Source: Rubrobacter aplysinae (GTDB lineage: Bacteria; Actinomycetota; Rubrobacteria; Rubrobacterales; Rubrobacteraceae). From it: DNA of 64,000 bases. The stretch spans positions 1-64,000 of the forward strand of contig NZ_LEKH01000007.1 in assembly GCF_001029505.1 (NCBI RefSeq), written 5' to 3'. The notes beneath the pieces are model-generated. The model was not told the DNA's origin. It saw only the letters and a list, made by a program, of their open reading frames with translations, and did no database searches. Within the stretch, counting starts at the first letter, position 1, and the number at the start of each line of letters is the position of its first letter. This document shows, in pieces, positions 27,437 through 34,379 of this stretch. A program made the translations under genes and the position numbers.

Positions 27437-28174
27437 CTACCCCAGGTAGGCGGAGAGGAGCGCGAACAGGGCGAAGCCGGCCACGAAGACGAGCGGCGCG
27501 AGGCGGCTTTCTCCCTCTTCGAGGGCCTCGTGGGCCTCTGGCACCAACTCTTCGACTACCAGCGTCGTAAGGATGCCGGCGGTGAAGGTGAGCAGCGCGA
27601 GCTGGTAGATCTCCGGGGCGTCCCGCATAGCCCAGTAGCCGAGCGTCGCCCCCGCGAAGATGGGTATGGCGAATGCGGCCGAGAGCAAGAGGCGTCTACG
27701 GCGCGGTGCCCCCGCGCGCCGGAAGCTGGCTGTGGAAGAGAAACCTTCGGGGAAGTCGGCCGGCACCTGCCCCACAGCGAGGAGCAGCCCAAGCCCCACG
27801 GAGATGGTCGAGCCGGTGCCGATCAGCACGCCGTCGGAGAAGAGATCCGTCGAGACGCCGAAGAAGATCATCCACGGCCCGGCCCCGTTCTCGCTGCCGA
27901 AGCGCGACTGCAGCCGCTCGACCACCCAGCCCGTGGCCACGTAAAAGCCCCCTCCAAGCACGAACGCCAGCACGATGAGCCAGGCCGGATCCGCCTCCAC
28001 GGCCCTCGGTATGATCTCTACGGCGACCACCCCGATAACGATGCCGCCCGCCGCGTGGAGCACCAGATTGAGCACGCGCCGCGAGACCGGCACCATCTCG
28101 GCGAGCACCCCGCCCGCGAAGTTGCCCAGCGCCGGCATTGCCGCCAGTAGCAGTACTATGAGGTACGCGCTCAC
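27437..28174 (-). CDS. ZIP-family metal transporter
   Basis: A 245-residue protein with seven to eight TM helices. The ZIP signature helices are visible as VLHAAGGIVIGVVAVEIIP (TM2-4 region) and VLTTLVVEELVPEAHE near the C-terminal half, supplying His and Glu ligands. ZIP proteins usually import Zn2+ or Fe2+, though prokaryotic members may act as exporters with H+. It lies 58 bp downstream of a small membrane-protein gene preceded by the shared operator-like site, so both may be co-regulated with the neighbouring exporters. Confidence 0.87.
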   Translation of the reverse strand: MSAYLIVLLLAAMPALGNFAGGVLAEMVPVSRRVLNLVLHAAGGIVIGVVAVEIIPRAVEADPAWLIVLAFVLGGGFYVATGWVVERLQSRFGSENGAGPWMIFFGVSTDLFSDGVLIGTGSTISVGLGLLLAVGQVPADFPEGFSSTASFRRAGAPRRRRLLLSAAFAIPIFAGATLGYWAMRDAPEIYQLALLTFTAGILTTLVVEELVPEAHEALEEGESRLAPLVFVAGFALFALLSAYLG

Positions 28175-28232
28175 GGTCGTGCCGCCCGCGCCGGTAGACG
28201 CCCCACCATTCGTCTCTCCCCGCCCACTCTAG

Positions 28233-28457
28233 CTACTCCGGGTACTGCCTGAGGACCAACCACAACCCCCCGACGATCTCCGCAGCCGCCAGCCCCCGGA
28301 CCAGACCCGGCCGGTCCGCGAACGACTCCATCACCCGCCCGTACCATTCCGGGCCAAAATCCCACAGCAGGCTGTCCCTCCGGGGGGCGGCGAGCCCTAC
28401 CACGCCGTCCCCTGTAAGGACGATACCGACCAGTTCCTTTAGCCTCCTCACGGCCAC
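28233..28457 (-). CDS. Small hypothetical membrane protein upstream of ZIP gene
   Basis: 74 residues, start ATG at 28457 with GGGGAGG-like purines upstream. The middle is polar (LLWDFGPEWYGRVMESFAD) and the C-terminal half has one hydrophobic helix (GLAAAEIVGGLWLVL). No family recognised. The shared operator-like site sits 24 bp before the start, and the ZIP gene follows, which supports it being a real, metal-regulated gene. Confidence 0.6.
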   Translation of the reverse strand: MAVRRLKELVGIVLTGDGVVGLAAPRRDSLLWDFGPEWYGRVMESFADRPGLVRGLAAAEIVGGLWLVLRQYPE

Positions 28458-28480
28458 GACTCCTCCCCTCTACCATTTAC

Positions 28481-28501
28481 ATGAACATCTTGTCATACAA
28501 T
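28481..28501 (-). promoter_or_regulatory. Shared operator-like site, copy 3 (upstream of small gene and ZIP)
   Basis: Plus-strand form ATGAA-CATCTT-GTCATA-CA-AT, matching copies near 24.58 and 27.29 kb at the same fixed positions, and like them upstream of a minus-strand metal transport unit. Confidence 0.6.
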
Positions 28502-28602
28502 ACCCACCCGGATGCGCCGCCGAAACAGAGGCGGGCAGCCGGAAACTCGGCGAAGGAGGCGTCGTAGGAGAGGCTGGCAAGCTCAGGAGAGGTGCGGGAC
28601 TC

Positions 28603-29808
28603 GTGCGTCCAGATTTTAGTAGGTACAACGGTCAGGGTAATCTAGGGTCGAATACCCGTCGCGGGATAGGTAAGTTGCGACCGGCTCTTATACTCGTAGT
28701 ATCGGCGCTACTGGTCGCCGGCTGCGGCGCTGGCGCTGGTTCCTCCACTAACGGTAGAGGAGAGGGTACCGCCGCCGATTCGGGTTCGGCCTCTACCGCA
28801 TCGGGCGCCGGTGATGCGGCGGAACCTCTGCTGGGCGGCGGGGAGCCGGTCGCACGGGTAGCCAAGCGGGTACGCCCTTCGGTCGTACAGGTCAACGTCG
28901 AGGGTGCCCAGCAGACGCCTTTCGGCCGGCAACAGTCCGAGGGGCTGGGTAGCGGCATCGTCTACCGCGAGGATGGCTACATAGTGACCAACGACCACGT
29001 GGTGGCCGACGCCAGCCAAGTCAACGTCACCTTCTCTGACGGCTCTACGGAGCAGGCCCGGGTGGTCGGGAAAGATAACTTCACCGACCTTGCCGTGTTG
29101 AAGGTGCCCCGGAATGATCTGCCGGCGGCTCGCTTCGTCGAAGAGGAACCAATGGCGGGCCAGCTCGCGGCAGCCATCGGCAGTCCCCAGGGTTTGGAGT
29201 CCACGGTTACCTCCGGCGTCGTTAGCGGCCTCGGACGGGAGATACCCGCCGAGCTGACCGGCGGGCGGCAGGAGCAGGCGCTGGTCGACCTTACACAGAC
29301 GGACGCCGCGATCTCGCCCGGAAGCTCCGGCGGCGCCCTGGCGGATCGCGACGGACGGGTCATCGGCGTGAACGTCGCCTACCTGCCTCCCACCCAGACC
29401 GGTGCGGAGAGCATAGGCTTCGCCATCCCGGCTAGCACGGTGACCTCCGTGGCGGACCAACTCATCCGGACCGGAGAGGCGCAGGCCCCCTACCTCGGGA
29501 TCTCCACGGCTACCCTATCCCCGGAGGTAGCGAGCCAGTTCGACGTACAGGCGGAGTCGGGCGCGCTGGTCGGCGAGGTCACCGGAGGCAGCCCCGCGGA
29601 CCAGGCCGGGCTCTCGCAAGGAGACGTCATAACCGAGATCGGCGGTACGCCGGTCGAGGGCTCAGGGAACCTTCTCGGTGCGCTGCGTGACTACCAGCCC
29701 GGTGACCGGGCTCGGCTGACGGTGGTTTCTGGCGGCGAAGAGCGGACGGTCGGGATCACGCTCGGCGAGAGGCCCGAATCGGCTTCTTCACCCGGGCAAA
29801 ATGGGTAG
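28603..29808 (+). CDS. HtrA/DegP-type serine protease, lipoprotein
   Basis: A 401-residue S1C protease. A lipobox LLVAGC places lipidated Cys at about 41, so it is tethered outside the membrane. The trypsin-like domain (85-275) holds His132 (TNDHVV), Asp162 (FTDLAVLKV) and Ser242 (SPGSSGGAL). One PDZ domain follows (about 290-390; APYLGIS, SPADQAGLSQGDVITEIGG). HtrA degrades or refolds damaged envelope proteins. Start is GTG at 28603; a shorter start is possible. It converges with an ArsR gene 29 bp downstream and may simply be a neighbour of the metal genes. Confidence 0.93.
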   Translation: MRPDFSRYNGQGNLGSNTRRGIGKLRPALILVVSALLVAGCGAGAGSSTNGRGEGTAADSGSASTASGAGDAAEPLLGGGEPVARVAKRVRPSVVQVNVEGAQQTPFGRQQSEGLGSGIVYREDGYIVTNDHVVADASQVNVTFSDGSTEQARVVGKDNFTDLAVLKVPRNDLPAARFVEEEPMAGQLAAAIGSPQGLESTVTSGVVSGLGREIPAELTGGRQEQALVDLTQTDAAISPGSSGGALADRDGRVIGVNVAYLPPTQTGAESIGFAIPASTVTSVADQLIRTGEAQAPYLGISTATLSPEVASQFDVQAESGALVGEVTGGSPADQAGLSQGDVITEIGGTPVEGSGNLLGALRDYQPGDRARLTVVSGGEERTVGITLGERPESASSPGQNG

Positions 29809-29837
29809 AGAGTTCCTAGTCCACCGCCGCGGGAGGC

Positions 29838-30239
29838 CTAGTCGTGGCTAACGTGCTCCAGAGTCATCTCCAGGAGCTTGTCGACGTGTCCGTCGGCCAG
29901 GGAATAGTAGACCTGCTTGCCGCCGCGACGGTGCTTGACCAGGTTGGCGTTCCGGAGGTTACGGAGCTGATGGGAGACGGCCGACTGACTCATACCGAGG
30001 ATCTCCTGCAGGTCGCAGACACACAGCTCCCCGGGCGAGAGGGCGGAGAGGATGTTCATCCTGACCGGGTAGCCGATCGCCTTGAGGAGCTCGCTCGCCC
30101 GTTGTATGTCTTGCTGCTCGGGCATCGCCTCCCGGGCGGCGCTTACCGCACTCGGGTGGGCGCCCTCGACGTCGCACGTGGGAGACCCCGCCGGGGCCTC
30201 GGAGATATTGGCCTGCTCTACTTGATCTAGCGTCGTCAT
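29838..30239 (-). CDS. ArsR/SmtB-family metal-sensing repressor (SmtB/CzrA-like)
   Basis: 133 residues. The winged HTH has ELCVCDLQEILGMSQSAVSH followed by QLRNLRNANLVKHRRGGKQV. The C-terminal helix has DGHVDKLLEMTLEHVSHD, which matches the alpha-5 Zn site (D/H..H..H) of SmtB and CzrA. The alpha-3 ELCVCD Cys pair and an N-terminal Cys (SPTCDVEG) could make a second, soft-metal site. It is the best candidate for the repressor of the three operator-like sites at 24.6-28.5 kb. It stands alone; a weaker relative of the shared motif overlaps its start. Confidence 0.9.
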   Translation of the reverse strand: MTTLDQVEQANISEAPAGSPTCDVEGAHPSAVSAAREAMPEQQDIQRASELLKAIGYPVRMNILSALSPGELCVCDLQEILGMSQSAVSHQLRNLRNANLVKHRRGGKQVYYSLADGHVDKLLEMTLEHVSHD

Positions 30240-30383
30240 GAAACCATTGTATCCGACCGGGCGGGAAGAGACCCTGTGGGAGACGGTCCCCTACCCTACT
30301 CGAGTCTTGTCTACCCTCGTCAAGGGCATCTATCGTGTTCCTCGTCCCTCCATCCTCTCCATGCTCTGGCTCGCGGTGCTCGC

Positions 30384-30665
30384 TCATATAGGTATCAGCA
30401 CGAGCGCCACGACCACCCTTAGCGCGAATGGCAGGTTTACGAGCCCACTCGCCGCGGTCACCAGACAGAGAGCGAGGAAAACTCCGATATCCCGCCCAAT
30501 CGTCTCCTCCTCCGCCGCTATCGCGGTGCCGGTGATTATGCGTCTCCGGTAGCCGAGCGCCGCCGTTCCCATCGCTAGGGTCGCATGCGGGAAGGGCGTC
30601 CCGAGGATGGCGACGATCTCCGAAGCCGCGTCCAGGCTTGTGGCCAGAGTGAGCACGATCCTCAC
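30384..30665 (-). CDS. Small hypothetical membrane protein downstream of lspA
   Basis: 93 residues; the N-terminal half is mixed and the C-terminal half has two hydrophobic helices (GRDIGVFLALCLVTAASGLV, ALRVVVALVLIPI). Starts 8 bp after the lspA stop, so probably part of that operon. No family recognised. Confidence 0.55.
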   Translation of the reverse strand: MRIVLTLATSLDAASEIVAILGTPFPHATLAMGTAALGYRRRIITGTAIAAEEETIGRDIGVFLALCLVTAASGLVNLPFALRVVVALVLIPI

Positions 30666-30673
30666 AACCAGCG

Positions 30674-31231
30674 TTAATGGGCGTCCTCCGCGTAATCCAT
30701 CAAACTTTTAGGCTCGCCGGAAGGACCGCGCGCAATCAACCACAAGGCGAGCACGAACCCGGTCGTTATCGCCACATCGGGCAGGTTGGAGGTCGGCCAG
30801 CGCCAGCTCCCCAGGCCTACATCCAGGTAGTCGGTTACACTCCCGTCCCGCACGCGGTCGATCAGGTTGGCGAGGCCACCGCCGAGGAGCAGGCCGAGCG
30901 CGACCCCGCCCGCGCGGCTCCCGCTCAGGGGGCGTGCGAGGAAGAGCGCGAACACGACGAGCGCCAGGGCGGACAGCCATGGCACGAGCGGGGAGCCTTG
31001 CAAGAGGCCGAAGGCGACGCCCGCGTTCTCGCCCAGGGTAAGACGAAAGAGGTCGCCGACCAGGGGCACCGGCTCGCCGTAGTCCAGGCTCCGCTCTGCC
31101 CACTGGCGAGCCGCCCCGGTTGCGAGGACGGTCGGGACCGCGACCGCGAGGATCAAACGGACTCCCCCCGGCCAGGCCGGGCGTCCGCTACGGCCCGAAC
31201 CGAGCGCGGCTTCCTCGGCGCCGGGTTTCAC
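30674..31231 (-). CDS. lspA: Signal peptidase II (lipoprotein signal peptidase)
   Basis: About 185 residues from GTG at 31231; upstream in-frame sequence is Arg-rich, unlike LspA, so the longer start is rejected. Four TM helices; GENAGVAFGLL, GGLANLIDRVRDG and VTDYLDVG carry the conserved Asn and the two catalytic Asp residues. It cleaves prolipoproteins in the membrane. It lies downstream of an ArsR gene and a P1B ATPase gene on the same strand; an lspA gene (pbrC) in the lead operon of Cupriavidus metallidurans has the same company, so this copy may be a metal-resistance accessory rather than the housekeeping enzyme. Confidence 0.9.
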   Translation of the reverse strand: MKPGAEEAALGSGRSGRPAWPGGVRLILAVAVPTVLATGAARQWAERSLDYGEPVPLVGDLFRLTLGENAGVAFGLLQGSPLVPWLSALALVVFALFLARPLSGSRAGGVALGLLLGGGLANLIDRVRDGSVTDYLDVGLGSWRWPTSNLPDVAITTGFVLALWLIARGPSGEPKSLMDYAEDAH

Positions 31232-31463
31232 GCGGATCGTCCGCCGGCCCGGACGTTGCTGATAACGAAAGGCCTCCGCGGCAGAGCGGGCAGCGGCGGG
31301 CGGTTTACCCGCGGGTCCGGCCGCGATACGTCGTACATCATGATGACTCCGGTCGGAAAGCGTGATGCCACTTTCATGGACTCGATGGGCCCTCTTCCGC
31401 CGGCGAAATCCTCCTGGCGGAACTCCTCGACCCGGCAAACTCGCTGGCCGTGCCGGCCATTCG

Positions 31464-33434
31464 CTACGCGACCCTCCTCCGGGCCATGCGCAGCCCGTTT
31501 GCGACGGCCAGGAGCTCGGAGGCCTCGTGGGCGAAGACGGCAGCCGCGATGCCGAGCAGACCCAGGACCGCCCCCGGGATCAAGACCGCGAGGACGAGTA
31601 TGGAGAAAACGATGTTCTGGAGGCTGATGCCCTGGCTGCGCCGGGAGAGCCGGATCGCGTAGAGGGCCTTTCCGGGGTCGTCGCCCATCAGTGCCACGTC
31701 GGCGGCCTCTATGGCGGCGTCGGTGCCCGCCGTTCCCATCGCCATACCTACAGACGCCGTGGCCAGCGCCGGCGAGTCGTTGATGCCGTCCCCGACCATC
31801 GCCACGGGGCCGTACTCCTTTTCAAGCGCCTCGACGGCGCTAACCTTGTCCTCGGGCTTAAGGTCGGCTCGCACGTCGTCGATGCCGAGCTCCCCGGCTA
31901 TGGTCCTCGCCGTGCGTTCGTTGTCCCCGGTGAGCATGGCGACCCGGTAGCCCATCCCGTGCAGCTCCTCGACGGCGTGTTTAGCCTCCTCCCTGGGCTC
32001 GTCGCGCAGCGCCAGGAGCCCCTGGACGCGCTCCTCGGCGCCGACCAGGACGACCGTCTTACCCTCCGCCTGGAGGCGCTCGATCTCCTCGTCCATCCTG
32101 TCTAGGGACGCGTTGAGATCCCCGAAGAGCGCGGGGCTGCCCACGTAGACCGTCCGCCCGTCGAGCCGAGCCTTGGCGCCGGCCCCGGCCAGGGCCTCGA
32201 AGTCGCGGGGTTCCGGGAGGGCTAGACCATCCGAGCGGGCGCGGTCCACGATGGCGCGGGCCAGCGGGTGCTCGCTGTAACGCTCCACGCCGGCGGCGGC
32301 CCCGAGCATATCGCCGGGCCTCCCGCCTGCCGGGATCACGTCGGTTACCACAGGCTCGCCGCGGGTTAGGGTACCGGTCTTATCGAAGGCGACGACCTCT
32401 AGCTTCGAGAGGCTCTCAAGATGTATACCGCCCTTTATCAGGACGCCCTCGCGCCCGGCGCGGCCTATCGCCGCGGCCACCGCCACCGGGGTGGACATCA
32501 CCAGCGCGCACGGCGCGGCCGCCACCAGCAAGACCACCGCCCGGTAGGCCCAGGTGTCGAAGGCGCCGCCGAGCAGCGGCGGCACGACGAGCAACAAGAG
32601 CGCGCCGACGAGGACGGCCGGGCTATAGCGGTTGCCGAAGCGGTCTATCCAGCGCTGCGCCCGGGACTTTACGCCCTGGGCCTCCTCCACGAGGTGGATG
32701 ATCTTCTGCAGCGAGTTCGACTCGAAGCTGGTCGTCGCGCGAACCTTCAAGGAGCCGGTGGTGTTTATCGTACCGGCGAAGACCTTCCAGCCCGCGCCCT
32801 TCTCCACCGGCACCGACTCGCCCGTCACCGCCGACTCGTCCAGGCTCGAAGCGCCCTCGACTATCTCCCCGTCGGTGGGGAGCCTCTCGCCGGGCCTCAC
32901 CAGAAAGTGGTCCCCGAGCGCAAGCTCCTCCGCGGGGACAGTCTCCTCCCGACCGTCTTCGAGGCGGGTCGCCGTCTCCGGGGCGAGGTCCAACAGCGAG
33001 CGGATGGCGGTGCGGGTGCGGGCGTAGGTATACTCCTCAGTCGCCTCGGCGGCGGCGAAGAGGAAGACCAAAAACGCGGCCTCGGACCACGCGCCAAGGA
33101 TCACCGCGCCCACCGTGGCGGCGGCCATCAAGGCCTCGATGCCGACCTCCCGCTCCTCGACGAACTCCTCGAAGCCCTCGCGCGCCCAGTAGTAGGCCCC
33201 GATGAGAATCGCCAGGACGAGGATGGCGACGGAGACGTAGCCGGGCGCGTCCGTAAAGCGCTCGACGAGCCACCCGACGAGGAGAAACGCACCCGAGATC
33301 AGGGCGTTGCGCGCGGGAGGGAAACGGTACCAGGGTCCCTCGAAGCCTTCTACCTCATCATCGTCGCGCTCTTCGGATTCCTCGACCCCCTCGACCTCTT
33401 CTGGCTCCATGTCGCGCAGCTCCTTCTCCGTCAC
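31464..33434 (-). CDS. P1B-type metal ATPase with APC ion motif
   Basis: 656 residues, no N-terminal HMA domain; instead a Glu/Asp-rich start (MEPEEVEGVEESEERDDDE). Core motifs: TGESVPVEKG, APC in VAAAPCALVMSTP, DKTGTLTRGEP, YSEHPLARAIV, GDGINDSPALATASVGMAMG and HEASELLAVANGLR in the last TM segment. The APC in place of CPC or SPC is uncommon; the metal cannot be assigned from it. The gene follows an ArsR repressor by 4 bp and precedes lspA, so soft-metal or Zn/Pb export is the likely function. Confidence 0.9.
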   Translation of the reverse strand: MTEKELRDMEPEEVEGVEESEERDDDEVEGFEGPWYRFPPARNALISGAFLLVGWLVERFTDAPGYVSVAILVLAILIGAYYWAREGFEEFVEEREVGIEALMAAATVGAVILGAWSEAAFLVFLFAAAEATEEYTYARTRTAIRSLLDLAPETATRLEDGREETVPAEELALGDHFLVRPGERLPTDGEIVEGASSLDESAVTGESVPVEKGAGWKVFAGTINTTGSLKVRATTSFESNSLQKIIHLVEEAQGVKSRAQRWIDRFGNRYSPAVLVGALLLLVVPPLLGGAFDTWAYRAVVLLVAAAPCALVMSTPVAVAAAIGRAGREGVLIKGGIHLESLSKLEVVAFDKTGTLTRGEPVVTDVIPAGGRPGDMLGAAAGVERYSEHPLARAIVDRARSDGLALPEPRDFEALAGAGAKARLDGRTVYVGSPALFGDLNASLDRMDEEIERLQAEGKTVVLVGAEERVQGLLALRDEPREEAKHAVEELHGMGYRVAMLTGDNERTARTIAGELGIDDVRADLKPEDKVSAVEALEKEYGPVAMVGDGINDSPALATASVGMAMGTAGTDAAIEAADVALMGDDPGKALYAIRLSRRSQGISLQNIVFSILVLAVLIPGAVLGLLGIAAAVFAHEASELLAVANGLRMARRRVA

Positions 33435-33438
33435 GAAC

Positions 33439-33894
33439 CTAAGCCCCCTGCGCCTCGTTGGCTCCAGCGGGGACGCCTACCCCGGCGCCAGCCGCGAGTA
33501 CCCGCGCCACGCCGTCCTCCATCAGACCGCGGACGTGATCGTCCACGAGGCTGTAAAAGGCCAGACGGCCCTCCTTGTGGTAGTCCACGACACCGCTGTC
33601 GCGGAGCCTCTTGAGCTGGTGGCTCGCGGCGCTCACCGAGAGGCCCGCCACCGCCGCCACGTCGCAAACGCACAGCTCCTCGACCGAGAGCGCGTAGACG
33701 ATCCGGGCCCGCGTCGGGTCAGCGAGCACCCCGAAGACCTCGGCCGCTCTGCGCGTCGCCCTTTCCTCGGGCAGGCTCTCACGAACCCTGCGCACCGCTG
33801 CCGGATGGACGAGGTCCACCTCGCACACGCCCTCGTTCGCCACCCGCTCGATCCCGCCGCGCTCTTCGACCTTCTTCGCAACCATCGAGAACAT
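33439..33894 (-). CDS. ArsR-family repressor of the APC-ATPase/lspA operon
   Basis: 151 residues. N-terminal GVCEVDLVHPAAVRRVRE resembles the CadC segment with the first metal Cys kept and the second (Cys11 of CadC) replaced by Leu. The HTH holds ELCVCDVAAVAGLSVSAASH and the alpha-5 helix VDDHVRGLMEDGV. The downstream ATPase gene starts 4 bp after the stop, so regulator and pump are one operon. Upstream, an AT-rich segment at 33900-33945 with TTGAACGAATATCGAAATAT is a plausible operator. Confidence 0.9.
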   Translation of the reverse strand: MFSMVAKKVEERGGIERVANEGVCEVDLVHPAAVRRVRESLPEERATRRAAEVFGVLADPTRARIVYALSVEELCVCDVAAVAGLSVSAASHQLKRLRDSGVVDYHKEGRLAFYSLVDDHVRGLMEDGVARVLAAGAGVGVPAGANEAQGA

Positions 33895-34379
33895 ACTCCA
33901 AACATATACCTAAACTTGAACGAATATCGAAATATTATAGTGACTGTCCACGAAGGTCGTCAAGTACGCGGAGTCCGAGGGTCGGTAGCTCGTCGCTACC
34001 GTAGCGCGTACGGAGCTCTAGTGCGGAGAATCCAACGGATGACTACGAGCGCGTTGGCTGATACTGCTGTGAGGGCGACCCGATAGCAAGAGGACACCTT
34101 GAGACTGCGCTTGATGAAGCTATAGAGAAGCTGGGGAGAAAGCTGATAGCGAGGTAACCGGCGAGCTCGGAGGAGAGCAAGTCCGCCCCGGAAAGCAGCG
34201 TCGCGTACCTGCGGAGCCGGCTATGATCAAGACGCTCATAAGAAACGAGAACTGGCCACTCCTTATCATTTCTTTTCGACATCCTACTCCCGATCTCAGA
34301 GCTATCAGCCTCTGCGTTCCTCACGGGACCCATGGGTCACATACAGCAGTGCGAAGTCTGCCTGCCGCCATGCTGGAGC
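33895..34379. other. Intergenic region between two metal-ATPase operons
   Basis: About 485 bp. The first 60 bp hold the AT-rich promoter of the ArsR gene at 33.4-33.9 kb. The remainder has short open frames on the minus strand with no family resemblance, possibly an eroded insertion sequence; nothing firm can be called. Confidence 0.5.

Noticed and set aside
34043-34333. Minus-strand frame of 96 codons, perhaps an insertion sequence remnant
   Set aside because: No transposase motif could be recognised, so it is left as intergenic.
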